DNA of 64,000 nt from Candidatus Melainabacteria bacterium. Lineage in GTDB: Bacteria; Cyanobacteriota; Vampirovibrionia; Obscuribacterales; Obscuribacteraceae. A program made the position numbers and the translations under genes. Location: NCBI GenBank assembly GCA_016212515.1, contig JACRFZ010000078.1:1-64000 (forward strand). Direction: 5' to 3'. Shown in pieces: positions 35,756 through 44,924 of this stretch. Numbering within the stretch: the stretch's first letter is position 1; each line of letters opens with the position of its first letter. A model generated the notes under the pieces. It was not told where the DNA came from. It did not search any database and worked only from the letters and a program-made list of their open reading frames with translations.

Positions 35756-38004
35756 GGTATTAGAAATTCGTCCTTCGGGAAAAGGTCGCTGTTGTGATCC
35801 GGTATATCGCTTGCACCGGTGGCTGACGGCAAGAGCATGGCCATGAACTGCTTAAGCAACTGCTCACCATCTTGGTTGGCTGTCTCCAGCCTCTCGTGCA
35901 GGCAGAACTGTCTGTAACGGTCAAGAACAGTAGCCTGGTCAAGGCTAATTGGCCTATTGCTTCCTATTGCCGTGTTGCCAAAATTGAGGTGGTGGGGGAA
36001 GACCGAACGAAAAGTATCATAAGTACGCTTTGTCGGCAGCCAGGTTACAAGTAAGCCGCCGTCATTCAAGCAGTTCTTCATCGCCAGAAAATACTCTTTG
36101 GAATAAAGCATCCCGGCTCTGGAACTAAAAGGACGCAATGCATCAGCCTCGATGATGTCGAATTTTCGGCCGCATCCTTCAATGTAGCGGCGACCGTCAC
36201 CGGTAACTATCTTGACTCTTGGATCTTGAAACAATAGCTTGAGCGGTTCGTAGCCGTCCTTCTGAGCCTGCCTCTTCAGAAGCTTCGGCTGGGCTTCAAT
36301 AATCTCGATACACGTGAGCGACTTCGTATTCTTATGAGAAGCGGCGGAAAAGGCGGTATCACCGGAACCAAGACCAATTATGGCTATGTGTTCCGGGTTG
36401 TGATGAAGGAAGAGCGGTAAGAGTCCTACTTGCGAGTGATAGCTGCCGAAGGGTACCTCCGAATGTCCTTCACCGTTGATAAAAATAAACTTGTGGTCTT
36501 CATATGCATGCTTGATGGCTACTATTCCCGTGTGATCTTCCTCGAAGTCGAAGTAGGTACTGCCTCCATGCAGAGCCATCCACATTTTCTCGGCAGAAGG
36601 AATAGCCAGGCATGGCAGAAGCGAAATGGTCAGATAGACAAGCCCCGTCTTTATAGATTCGGCAGCGGCACCTGGTTTTTCTTTCTCGCCGGTGTATTTG
36701 AGCAGAAAATAGATTGGCAGGAAAATCTGATTGCTCAGCATCAGAATATTCAACACGCTGAAGGTACCAAGATGCTTGAGCCCCCAGATACCAAGCCAGA
36801 GCAGCGCCATGGTGCCACCCGCTATATTGGACATCTGCAAGAGACCTACTCGCCTGCCGATCTGCTTAAGATCGGTTTGTACCGAGTTTTGCAGTCCGTA
36901 AAAGGAAACACCCATCATGAAGGTGGGAGGCAAAATCATGAAGGCCGCCAGGAAGAAGTAGAGGGAGCGGAAGAGTTCTCCATTCTCGGAAAATATGGCG
37001 GACAAACTGTAGTCGGCTAGTTCCAATGGATTGTAATTGCCCAGATAAGTATGCAGCCAGTTGAGCAAGCCTTCAGGCTGCGCTTCTCGATAGATCAGCA
37101 CTAGAAAAGCCGCCGTGTAGACTGTAAGCGCCAATTGCAGAACTAGAAATGTCTTGCTGGAAGCCTGTTTTAAACAACGAGCGGCAAAAATTGATCCGGC
37201 TCCTAAGCCGGCCAGGTAGAAGAAGAGCAAAATACTGTAGGTAAATGTATTTGACTTGAGCATTACTCCCAGCAAGCGGAACCAGACAATTTCCAGACCC
37301 AGATTGACGAAGCCGGAGAGGGCATAAAGGCTGCACCAGGCATAGAATCTTCCCTTTTCGTCGGGGCGGCTCGGGTCTTGCTTGTCAGTGGCAGCAACGT
37401 TTTCCGTTATTGGTAGTTCATTGCCTTCCTTAGCGCCGGTCAAAATGATTAGTGCCGCCAGCAGATTCAGCGCCGCAGTAATGAAGATTGTGGTTTCAAG
37501 ACCGAGATGACGCATCAGGACGAAGCCGCCGATAATAGCTCCCAGCGCAGCACCCAGGGTATTGAATCCATAAAGAGTGGAAATTTTGACGGCCGAGCCC
37601 TGCAAAACTGAGACAGCCAGTCGGGTCAAAATCGGAAAACTGAGCCCCATCAAAAATGTAGGTAGGCTTAAGAGCAGAAAAATTGTAGGCGCCAGATTTT
37701 GCATCTGTTGAGGGTCTGACAGCTCAAGATAGAAGGACCGATAGAGTACAGGCAGACTTAAAACACCGGCTGCCGCTATGGCCAGTTCAATCAGGAAAAG
37801 TATAAGTACCGCTGCCTTTCGCCGCAGGCGTGAGCACGTCAATGCTCCCCCGAGGCTGCCAAGACCAAGTCCGGTCATAAAGGCAGCCGCTACCACGGCG
37901 GCTGCGCTCGCGTCTGAGCCAAGAGAGAAGGCCGCCAACCTCTGCCAAATTACTTGATATACAAGAGATGTGAATCCGCCCAGGAATACAAAGATGTAGA
38001 GCAA
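35740..38004 (-). CDS. membrane protein with spermidine-synthase-like domain
   Basis: The 754-residue product has about twelve membrane helices in residues 1-470 (start LGGFTSLVYQVIWQRL, typical of the fused-MFS/spermidine-synthase family) and a methyltransferase-fold domain from about 500 to 700: IIGLGSGDTAFSAA, CIEIIEAQPKLLK, DPRVKIVTGDGRRYIEG, DIIEADALRPFSSRAGMLYS. The likely substrate-binding Asp pair is present in the TGDGRRY and EADALRP segments. Whether it makes polyamines is not shown; related proteins often have unknown reactions. The start is TTG at 38004 with GGATAAG upstream. Its stop codon lies within the tandem repeat array. Confidence 0.85.
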   Translation of the reverse strand: MLYIFVFLGGFTSLVYQVIWQRLAAFSLGSDASAAAVVAAAFMTGLGLGSLGGALTCSRLRRKAAVLILFLIELAIAAAGVLSLPVLYRSFYLELSDPQQMQNLAPTIFLLLSLPTFLMGLSFPILTRLAVSVLQGSAVKISTLYGFNTLGAALGAIIGGFVLMRHLGLETTIFITAALNLLAALIILTGAKEGNELPITENVAATDKQDPSRPDEKGRFYAWCSLYALSGFVNLGLEIVWFRLLGVMLKSNTFTYSILLFFYLAGLGAGSIFAARCLKQASSKTFLVLQLALTVYTAAFLVLIYREAQPEGLLNWLHTYLGNYNPLELADYSLSAIFSENGELFRSLYFFLAAFMILPPTFMMGVSFYGLQNSVQTDLKQIGRRVGLLQMSNIAGGTMALLWLGIWGLKHLGTFSVLNILMLSNQIFLPIYFLLKYTGEKEKPGAAAESIKTGLVYLTISLLPCLAIPSAEKMWMALHGGSTYFDFEEDHTGIVAIKHAYEDHKFIFINGEGHSEVPFGSYHSQVGLLPLFLHHNPEHIAIIGLGSGDTAFSAASHKNTKSLTCIEIIEAQPKLLKRQAQKDGYEPLKLLFQDPRVKIVTGDGRRYIEGCGRKFDIIEADALRPFSSRAGMLYSKEYFLAMKNCLNDGGLLVTWLPTKRTYDTFRSVFPHHLNFGNTAIGSNRPISLDQATVLDRYRQFCLHERLETANQDGEQLLKQFMAMLLPSATGASDIPDHNSDLFPKDEFLIPQQKE

Positions 38005-38671
38005 GATTGGTCTTATCCGATATAGATGCTACCGCCCATACAAAGTATAGGCATTCCTCTGGAGAAATTATCCACCAGATCGAGAAAACGGACGACATCT
38101 TGAAAGCCTGATTACAAGGGCATTTCTGTTAATGCTGAGAGGCTATTAATAAGTTCCGATAGCATATACGATCGTCGCGTTGCCCATGGTACGGGCATGA
38201 AAAGTGGCATGAATGGCTGATTTTAATGCCCTCATGTAGTAGGTGTCCGGAAGTCCTGAACTGATGCGTGTCTTGAAAAATTTATCTTCACTCATCTGCG
38301 AAGGCTGATAGTGGGCGTTTTCAGGAGGTTCACACCTCTTGAGTTTCGAGGATTGTATATAGCTAATCTATCTAAAGTGTAGTCGTCATGCTGTATTGCA
38401 AAGTTGGTTAGACCGGGCTTATGATAACTGACATAGAAACGCAATTGAATTCCAAAGACATCGGCAAACGAGTTTCCACTACTTGCTTTGTACTGACGGT
38501 GTTACTGGACTCCTGGTGAAAGACTCAAGTCACTCACCGGATGGCACACCTGCTTCTCTTGTTGTTCTCTACCAATAAAACCAAAAACCACAAGCCCCAA
38601 AGTGCACTTTGAGCCGGCCCTTACTCTGTCTGCCGGCGCGGTGCCACCGCTTACGATACCAGGAGGTCATC
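38005..38671. other. intergenic region, mostly empty
   Basis: No strong gene. The minus-strand promoter of the spermidine-synthase-like gene probably lies near its right edge. One 29-codon minus-strand frame is listed separately. The plus-strand frame from 38609 merges with the TPR gene but lacks a start before 38672. Confidence 0.5.
38146..38235 (-). CDS. candidate small ORF, 29 codons
   Basis: ATG at 38235 to TAA at 38148-38146 would encode a 29-residue peptide starting MRALKSAIHATFHARTMGN. The composition looks protein-like and amphipathic with Ala and His, but no good ribosome binding site is visible and it could be chance. Confidence 0.2.
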   Translation of the reverse strand: MRALKSAIHATFHARTMGNATIVYAIGTY

Positions 38672-39010
38672 ATGAGAAATCCCGCCGATGTAATGGAAAG
38701 AGCCGAACTCCATGAAGAGAAAGGTAACTATGTAGAGGCGGAAAGACTGTACAAAAAGGCTCTCTCACTCAAATGCAAAGAAGTGGGTGACCAGTCTTTT
38801 GAACTGATTCCTTATCTCTATAATCTGGGCATGACGCAATACGTCAACGATCGCTACGACGATGCACTCATTTCTTTGAGCCGGGTGCTTGGTCTGATGA
38901 CCACCCAGGAAGAAGAGATCGGCAAGGAAGTACGTGAACTTCGTAATCTTCTTGATGATGTTCGTCATGATGCAGAACAAGATTCGGTGCCTATGGCCGC
39001 CAACGCTTAA
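38672..39010 (+). CDS. small TPR protein
   Basis: ATG at 38672 follows AGGAGG at six bases, so the longer frame from 38609 is rejected. The 112-residue product holds one full TPR-like pair at about residues 8-40 (AELHEEKGNYVEAERLYKKAL) and another at about 47-80 (LYNLGMTQYVNDRYDDALISL), followed by a charged helix. It has no signal peptide. It stands alone and is followed by a strong terminator. Confidence 0.85.
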   Translation: MRNPADVMERAELHEEKGNYVEAERLYKKALSLKCKEVGDQSFELIPYLYNLGMTQYVNDRYDDALISLSRVLGLMTTQEEEIGKEVRELRNLLDDVRHDAEQDSVPMAANA

Positions 39011-39030
39011 GACGTGGGACGGCAGTGAAA

Positions 39031-39065
39031 GAGACGAACACTCTGGCGGAGAGTTCGTCTCTTTT
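39031..39065 (+). terminator. Rho-independent terminator, bidirectional
   Basis: GAGACGAACACTC pairs with GAGAGTTCGTCTC (39031-39043 and 39049-39061, one mismatch) and is followed by TTTT at 39062-39065. On the minus strand the same stem is followed by TTTC, so it can serve the convergent gene ending at 39093 as well. Confidence 0.9.
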
Positions 39066-39092
39066 GCTTAAATTCAGATGGAGAGCCAGTTG

Positions 39093-39695
39093 TTACTGCT
39101 TGTCAGGCAGCTTGCCTTGCTCGAAACAAGTTCGATCTTCGGAACTGGATAAATCAAGATTGAAATCTTGCCATGTTACTCCGTCTTCTGAAAGTACGGC
39201 TGCTTTTACTTCTCCGCTAAGGGCAGAGGTAAATTCATAGGTGATTTGAGATCCATCTTCATTTGTGAAGCCTTCGCCCTGGCAGTAAACTATGCCAGGA
39301 ATTTCCTTTCTGACCCGGGTCCATACCGTATCGAAAAGCTCCCAACCAAGCTCGCTATCCAGAGCGGCCAGAGGGCTGAAATTATAGATTACCTGCACCC
39401 GCTTCATATATTGGCAGAGCCAGCGGACGGCGGAGGTCGGTAGAATCGGTTTGGGTGCGTCCAGCAAACCTCTCACGGTCTCTTCAATGGCTTCATCAAA
39501 CTGTGGCGTGCCGCTGGTTAACTTCAGTATGTCCACTACCGGCTCTCCGCCGTCCAAATAGAGGGTCAGCTCCTGCCAATCACCTGGTTCTTGCTCCTGG
39601 TCGGATTCAATTTCTCCGTCCACTATTTTTTCCTGCAGCCACCAGGCGATATCGTCTACTGAGATAGTCTTGTTGTTCAGTCCGTAAAACTTCAT
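39093..39695 (-). CDS. hypothetical protein
   Basis: A 200-residue soluble protein; ATG at 39695 follows AGGAAG eight bases upstream. It is acidic, with an early helix (SVDDIAWWLQEKI), a central helix (RWLCQYMKRVQVIYNF) and a strand-rich C-terminal half. No signal peptide and no recognised family. The gene is followed on the same strand, in transcription order, only by the bidirectional terminator; upstream lies the M28 peptidase at a 32-bp gap, so the two may be co-transcribed. Confidence 0.7.
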   Translation of the reverse strand: MKFYGLNNKTISVDDIAWWLQEKIVDGEIESDQEQEPGDWQELTLYLDGGEPVVDILKLTSGTPQFDEAIEETVRGLLDAPKPILPTSAVRWLCQYMKRVQVIYNFSPLAALDSELGWELFDTVWTRVRKEIPGIVYCQGEGFTNEDGSQITYEFTSALSGEVKAAVLSEDGVTWQDFNLDLSSSEDRTCFEQGKLPDKQ

Positions 39696-39727
39696 GGCTG
39701 TAGGCTTCCTGAGATACCTGGTAATTC

Positions 39728-40609
39728 CTAAGACTTGCCGGCAAGATGGGCGATGGTGGCCGTCAGACCCAACACCGCTTCCTTATACACCTTCATGTTA
39801 ATTTTGTCAGGTGTGTCCTGGGGCTGATGATAATGAGGGTAACGAAATGGTGCCGTGTCAGTCACCATTATGGCAGGGTAGCCCTGCTTCCAGAAGCTCA
39901 TATGATCCGAGAGCGAAACCCCCTGGATGTTCTCATCGGCGGCCAACATTTCACAGGGGACATTGCTGAAAAGACGAAAGGCCGAGACCGTCTTTTCCAA
40001 CTGGTGCAGGCAATCTTCCCTTGAGACAAAGGCCAGGAAGTTGCCTTCATCGGGCAGTCCAAGATCCTGTAATTCCTCGGGATAGCGCTGGGAACCGGCA
40101 CCGGCTGTGAAGTAACCCATGGTCTCCAGTGAGAACATGAGATTTATGCGACGCTCCTGCGCTTTTAAGGCGCGGGCATAGACCATACTGCCCATACCGT
40201 CGGTGTTGAAAAACTGTGCTTCTTCGTTGGCAAAGGCCACAAAGCGAAGACTTGATTTGGGGCGATAGTCTTTCAAGTCATTGGCCATGGCCAGCACGGC
40301 TGCAACGCCGGTGCCGTTATCGTTGGCCCCTGGCGTATCGAATTCGCTGTCGTAGTGCGCACCGATGACTATGTCGCCACCATCAGGCTCACTGCCAGCA
40401 AGAACGGCTTCGATATTGGCGAAGTTCTGACCTCTGAAGTCATATTCGAGCACGCTGACGGCAAGACCGGTGGCTTTCAACTCCGTCTCGATGTAAGAGG
40501 CTGCCCTTTGAAGAGCATCAGGCTTTTTGCAATGTCTCTCACCTATGGACAGGCTCAAGGTCCGAATGTGCCTGTCTAGCAGTGATGCAAGGCTGGTGTC
40601 TTTAGCCAT
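39728..40609 (-). CDS. M28-family zinc metallopeptidase
   Basis: The 293-residue protein has the co-catalytic zinc layout of M28 aminopeptidases: His85 and Asp87 in VIGAHYDSE, Asp97 in GANDNGTG, the Glu pair at 129-130 in FANEEAQ, Glu162 in SLETMGY and a late His in PHYHQPQDT. All are present. It lacks a signal peptide, so it likely acts in the cytoplasm on peptides. ATG at 40609 is preceded by CAGGAACAGG. It may share a transcript with the hypothetical gene 32 bp downstream. Confidence 0.92.
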   Translation of the reverse strand: MAKDTSLASLLDRHIRTLSLSIGERHCKKPDALQRAASYIETELKATGLAVSVLEYDFRGQNFANIEAVLAGSEPDGGDIVIGAHYDSEFDTPGANDNGTGVAAVLAMANDLKDYRPKSSLRFVAFANEEAQFFNTDGMGSMVYARALKAQERRINLMFSLETMGYFTAGAGSQRYPEELQDLGLPDEGNFLAFVSREDCLHQLEKTVSAFRLFSNVPCEMLAADENIQGVSLSDHMSFWKQGYPAIMVTDTAPFRYPHYHQPQDTPDKINMKVYKEAVLGLTATIAHLAGKS

Positions 40610-40700
40610 AACCTGTTCCTGAACCCTAATGAGGACATTATTTTAGCCCCTTTAAGGTCAATTGCCAGTCTCTTTGTGACCACCGGCCACTGCTAAAGGC

Positions 40701-41345
40701 TTAGCGGCGCTGGTAGCAGCTTTGCTCTTCCTGGGTGCGATCCAGCAAATGCTCCAGCGTGAGCAAACTGTAGCGCTCGAGGCGATCGTGGTTAAGTTCC
40801 TTGCCTTCTACCGTCCAGCCCTGAGCATGTTCGAAGGTGAAGCTCATCAAGGGTTTGGTCTGGGCTTCTATGAGAGAAAGCCCGAGCACGCGGTCGGTAG
40901 GGATAAGAAAGAAATCGATGCAGTCTTCACTGCCTCGTATGACCAGGGATAGCAATCGTGTGGAAAAGCGACAGCGGTAATAGCTGACGGTGCGATCTGC
41001 TCGGCGTTGGCTACTGCTGTCGGTAATTTCATTGGTGAGACAGGGCGGTTGCACGCTCAATTCCAGTATTCTGGCTTCGCTGCCATTGACTCGGTTTAAT
41101 TCCACCGCATAAGGTTCCAAAGTGAAATAGATTCTCTCCAATAGAGCCTTCATTTCATGACTCTGGCTGGTGCCTGATTCGCACCTGACGCTGACGGATT
41201 TAGCATAGTCTCTGGTTTTAGCAGTTAAATAATCCAGATAGTCCTGCCGGACACTGGATGATAGCTGCCTGTAGTTTTCCAAAATGTGTTGGCTCAGCCC
41301 CTGCGCCGAAGTCTGAGGCAAAGCATTAGTGTTTACCGGCTTCAT
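40701..41345 (-). CDS. hypothetical protein
   Basis: A 214-residue soluble protein starting MKPVNTNALPQ with a Gly-Gly-Ala-type AAG upstream (GGATAAG about ten bases before the ATG). A helical N-terminal half (residues 15-75) is followed by strand-rich segments (RILELSVQPP, YYRCRFSTRLLSLVI, CIDFFLIPTDRVLGLSL). No family was recognised. It lies between the peptidase and the photolyase-like gene on the same strand with about 90 bp on either side. Confidence 0.65.
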   Translation of the reverse strand: MKPVNTNALPQTSAQGLSQHILENYRQLSSSVRQDYLDYLTAKTRDYAKSVSVRCESGTSQSHEMKALLERIYFTLEPYAVELNRVNGSEARILELSVQPPCLTNEITDSSSQRRADRTVSYYRCRFSTRLLSLVIRGSEDCIDFFLIPTDRVLGLSLIEAQTKPLMSFTFEHAQGWTVEGKELNHDRLERYSLLTLEHLLDRTQEEQSCYQRR

Positions 41346-41444
41346 TGAACTGTACTTATCCTTGGGGGCATGACAACCCGTCTAAGGATAGCTATCTTCC
41401 TCAACTTGCTGTAGTTAACTAATTATCAGAGGCAAAGGTATATA

Positions 41445-43118
41445 TCACTGGGGAAATTGCTCAGGAGTGGCAACCTGTCCCGCTTTTAACAGGGCTGTTA
41501 GTTTCTGAAAAACGACTCTGTCATTTTCCTTATCCTGGGGTGAGCGTTTTTTCAGAGAATTTATGGGCATGGCCAGCCTTTGATTGTCCTTGAGTTTCTC
41601 CCACTTTCTCTCCATAAATGCCCAGTAGAGCCTGGTTACGGGGCAGTGTTTGGGATCAAAGCGACAACTGCGGCAATAGTCGCTCATTTTATTGATATAG
41701 GCCGCCCCGCTCACATAAGGCTTGGTGGTGATCATATCGGCCAGGCTGAAGGTGCCCATGGCCAGCACATTTGGTTCTACCACCCAGTCGTAAGCGTCGG
41801 CGTAGGCCACCCAGAACCAATCCGTCAGTTGTCTTGGCTCAATATCCAGTAAAGTGCCGAGATTGCATAGAATCATCAGTCTTGTAATGTGATGACTGTA
41901 GCCTTCTTTAAAGACGTCTTGCACAACCTGGTCGAGGCAGTTTAGACCGCAGGGCTGTCCCCAAAAGGCCGGGGGCAGGTCTTCATGACTATCGAGATAA
42001 TTAGGGGCGGCACCGCCATCGCCATAGAAGTGATTCTCTTGCTGCGAGCCGTCAAAACTGTGTCCAGACCAGGCTTCATAGCCGGCATCACCGGGGCTGC
42101 TCCAGATCTCACCAGCCGCTCGCCCTTTTCGGAAGCCGTCTGTGTGCAGATGCACCGCTCTGACAAACTCCCGCCAACCGAGTACCTGCCTTATAAACCC
42201 TTCCTTGCTGGCCAGGGGCAGGTCCATGTTCAGCACGTCTTCCACTACCTGACCGGGAAGAATTCGATGAATATTGAGAAGGGGCGAAATTCTGGTATGG
42301 AAAAGTCCGCTGGACCTACTGGACATAGCATCTTCGTATGGACCAAAATGTGGCAGGCAGTTTTCTCGAGCCCACTGCCAAAGATGGTCGGCATCAGCCT
42401 GGCTGGCGGGCAGATGCTCTAGCGATAGCTCACCCGGATGCCTCGAGAAGCGGCTCTCGATGAGAGCGCCCACTTCCTCCGTGATTTCGTCCGGAGAAAA
42501 TACAGGCACCACCGGTGGTTGCGGCTCGCCTTTCCAGGGCAGACGATTCTCGCTATCGAAGCTGTATTTTCCTCCCTGTGGTTTGCCTGCTTCCATAAGA
42601 ATATTTGTTTTCTGCCTGAGGCGCCGGTAGAAGGCGTCCATGCGAAACTTGCCGTCCTTTTCACAGGCAAGCAAGTCTTCGACGCCAGCCAGCCAGCCCT
42701 GGTGTGGTATCACTTGCAAGGCACCGCGCTCTACTAACCCTTGCAAGTCCTTGCGCAGTTCAAGTTCTGCCGCTTCCATCATGGTGACGGTTCCGAGCTC
42801 GCTCACCGCCTGCTCCAGGGCCTGGCTATAAGGACCATTCACCACTATGTGCTTGACGGCTACGCCCCGCCCGGCTTGCTCCAGGGCAAAATGCCTGAGA
42901 TTACTTAATATAAGGGCCAGCTTCTGCTTGTGGTAAGGTCTACGGGCTGCCTTCCATGGGCTTTCAACGAGAATGATGCCGCATTCTTGTGGGGGCAATT
43001 GCGAGAGGGGACCGATTCTATCGGTGACTTGATCGTAAGGAAGGTAGAACCACTTACGATTTTCCTGGCTTAAGCCTCTGCTGCACTCGTTTAACAGGGT
43101 TTTGAATTGAGAATGCAC
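41445..43118 (-). CDS. FeS-type cryptochrome/photolyase-related protein
   Basis: The 557-residue product belongs to the deoxyribodipyrimidine-photolyase-related family (FeS-BCP/PhrB type). It has the N-terminal Rossmann-like domain (GIILVESPWKAARRPYHKQK) and the helical FAD domain (WREFVRAVH, HHITRLMILCNLG, LTDWFWVAYADAYDWV). Cysteines 394, 482, 485 and 492 fit the [4Fe-4S] ligands; the last spacing (6 residues between C485 and C492) is shorter than the 12 in the Agrobacterium enzyme PhrB. This class repairs (6-4) photoproducts or acts as a light sensor. The start is GTG at 43118. In a presumably non-photosynthetic cell it most likely repairs UV damage. Confidence 0.88.
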   Translation of the reverse strand: MHSQFKTLLNECSRGLSQENRKWFYLPYDQVTDRIGPLSQLPPQECGIILVESPWKAARRPYHKQKLALILSNLRHFALEQAGRGVAVKHIVVNGPYSQALEQAVSELGTVTMMEAAELELRKDLQGLVERGALQVIPHQGWLAGVEDLLACEKDGKFRMDAFYRRLRQKTNILMEAGKPQGGKYSFDSENRLPWKGEPQPPVVPVFSPDEITEEVGALIESRFSRHPGELSLEHLPASQADADHLWQWARENCLPHFGPYEDAMSSRSSGLFHTRISPLLNIHRILPGQVVEDVLNMDLPLASKEGFIRQVLGWREFVRAVHLHTDGFRKGRAAGEIWSSPGDAGYEAWSGHSFDGSQQENHFYGDGGAAPNYLDSHEDLPPAFWGQPCGLNCLDQVVQDVFKEGYSHHITRLMILCNLGTLLDIEPRQLTDWFWVAYADAYDWVVEPNVLAMGTFSLADMITTKPYVSGAAYINKMSDYCRSCRFDPKHCPVTRLYWAFMERKWEKLKDNQRLAMPINSLKKRSPQDKENDRVVFQKLTALLKAGQVATPEQFPQ

Positions 43119-43266
43119 TGGCCACCCCGAGAGGAACTGTCAAAATATTAGCCAGTTTTAGATTAAATGCCACGGGAATCTAGTTTGGCTTCAATGCGTT
43201 GGGTACATAAGAGACTTGGGATACCTGGTTAGTTTTGTTTTGTCCTATTCAACAGAGATTTAAACT

Positions 43267-43866
43267 ATGACCCGAAATGCAAGTTCCGCCATGTCCCTAT
43301 CCCTGCTCTCTACTTTAGCTGCCTTGCTCTTGGTGCAGACCCCTGTGGCGGCACAAATCGAAATTAACGGCGCCGGCGGCGAAACCGTCAGAATTGGTCC
43401 CGGTGGAATCTCGGTCAAATCGGGCGGCGATAATGTGCAAATTGGCACCGGTCAAGGCAAAGCTACGGTGAAGGTGAAGAGCGGTCATAAAAATCAGGTG
43501 CGAGTGCAATCAGCCAAGGTAAAGGCTGGTAATAAAGTCTCCAGCGGCACCAAGGTAAATGTAGTTTCACCGCAAAATGCCCTGGCCGAAAACCTGGTCA
43601 TTATGCAAAATAATACCAATGCTACCTATAACTGTCGCGGCGGCCGGTGCTCCATTACCAGCAACAACTGCGATATTGTCTTGAACGGAGTATGCAGCCA
43701 GTTAGTGATTACCGGCAACAATAACAATGTAGTTTGCGACAGTGTCGGCCAGGTCTCCGTGCTCGGCAACAACAATCAATTGACGTATAACCGTGGTCTC
43801 AACGGGCAGGAACCGGTGGTCTCCATTCTCGGCAACAACAACGAAGCCGGTCGTAGCCAGAACTGA
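43267..43866 (+). CDS. secreted DUF3060-like protein
   Basis: The 199-residue protein has a signal peptide (core at about 10-27, cleavage near VAAQI) and a repetitive C-terminal half with the DUF3060 pattern: Cys pair segments (CRGGRC, NNC, GVC) and strand units such as VITGNNNNVVC and SVLGNNNQLTY, likely a small right-handed beta-helix. The first half is Gly/Lys/Val-rich. Members are often exported and of unknown role. The stop is 3 bp from the convergent methylase gene. Confidence 0.8.
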   Translation: MTRNASSAMSLSLLSTLAALLLVQTPVAAQIEINGAGGETVRIGPGGISVKSGGDNVQIGTGQGKATVKVKSGHKNQVRVQSAKVKAGNKVSSGTKVNVVSPQNALAENLVIMQNNTNATYNCRGGRCSITSNNCDIVLNGVCSQLVITGNNNNVVCDSVGQVSVLGNNNQLTYNRGLNGQEPVVSILGNNNEAGRSQN

Positions 43867-43869
43867 AGA

Positions 43870-44781
43870 TTATTTAGAGAGATCGTAATTGGCGATGAAG
43901 AGTTCGTTGCCGACCTTGCTTTCTTTGGCCAGGTTGCAATTATTCATGCCGTATTGCAGGCTCCAGCTCTGGATATTAGCGAACTTATACAGCTCTCGAA
44001 TTTCCGGACAATCGTCATAGGTAATCAGGAAACGATGTTTGGTCTTGGAGAGCAGCTTGGCTAATTTCCAGTGATCAAAGGCGTGCAGACTGCCACCCTT
44101 GCCGTACAACCTGGTGGCTGTGTAGTAGGGCGGATCGAGAAACAGGAAAACATCATCACCTTCTCTGGTGATAAGATCTTGAAACTCGCCGCAGGTTATC
44201 TTCGTGTCTCTCAGCGCTTCCGGCATAGGTGAAAGCCTTTCCACCGAAGAAGCGGTGAAGCGTCTCAAACTGGCGCTGGCGCTGAAACCACCGGCCCTAG
44301 TCGTGCCTGAGAAAGTAACCCGGTTAAAGAAGAAAAAGAGCAGCGCCTGTCTGTATGAGTCTTCTGGGTTCTCTTCTCTTGCTTTCAGGAAATACTGTTT
44401 TATCTCTTCAGCATCGGCGAAACCGGCTCTAAGGCTCTCCAGTTCCGTCATCAAAGTCCGGCAAGTGTCAGGATTTTGCACCGACTGCCAGAATGCTACT
44501 AGTTCAGTGAACTTGTCGTTAATCCAATATGACTTGGCAAATTTGATGGAGCGGGCATGAAAATAGACGCTGCCGCCGCCTACTAGAGGTTCTCTATATT
44601 CACCGGCCGCAGACGGGAAAACCCTGGCAATTTGCTCAATGGCCTTTTGCTTGCCGCCCGGATAGCGCAAGGGTGAGCGGAACTTGTCGTGGGCGGCGGA
44701 CTTGGCAACCGTGGTGGCAACCTGAGGCTCCGCTTCTATGGTCTGGGCTTGGTCTTTCAAAATGCTTTTTGTCATGTTCAT
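43870..44781 (-). CDS. D12-class DNA adenine methyltransferase
   Basis: The frame opens at a TTG at 44838; ATG 44781 is chosen because it gives a normal length (303 residues), though neither has a clear ribosome binding site. Diagnostic motifs are LRYPGGKQKAIEQI (SAM-binding FxGxK type), EPLVGGGSVYF (motif I) and LFLDPPYY (catalytic DPPY). The D12 class includes Dam and DpnII and methylates adenine N6. It is divergent from the HaeIII-family nuclease, a restriction-modification arrangement. The target sequence is unknown. Confidence 0.9.
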   Translation of the reverse strand: MNMTKSILKDQAQTIEAEPQVATTVAKSAAHDKFRSPLRYPGGKQKAIEQIARVFPSAAGEYREPLVGGGSVYFHARSIKFAKSYWINDKFTELVAFWQSVQNPDTCRTLMTELESLRAGFADAEEIKQYFLKAREENPEDSYRQALLFFFFNRVTFSGTTRAGGFSASASLRRFTASSVERLSPMPEALRDTKITCGEFQDLITREGDDVFLFLDPPYYTATRLYGKGGSLHAFDHWKLAKLLSKTKHRFLITYDDCPEIRELYKFANIQSWSLQYGMNNCNLAKESKVGNELFIANYDLSK

Positions 44782-44924
44782 ATAATAAGCGGGAACTGCC
44801 CTTCTTGCATCACACAGTTGGAACTTTTCAATGTTCAAGATGATATGCAGGCTGGGTCTTTTCTATATACGCAGCCCCGTGGGTGTGACACCGCTCAAGG
44901 CTTGCTTCACGTTAGACTTAGGTC

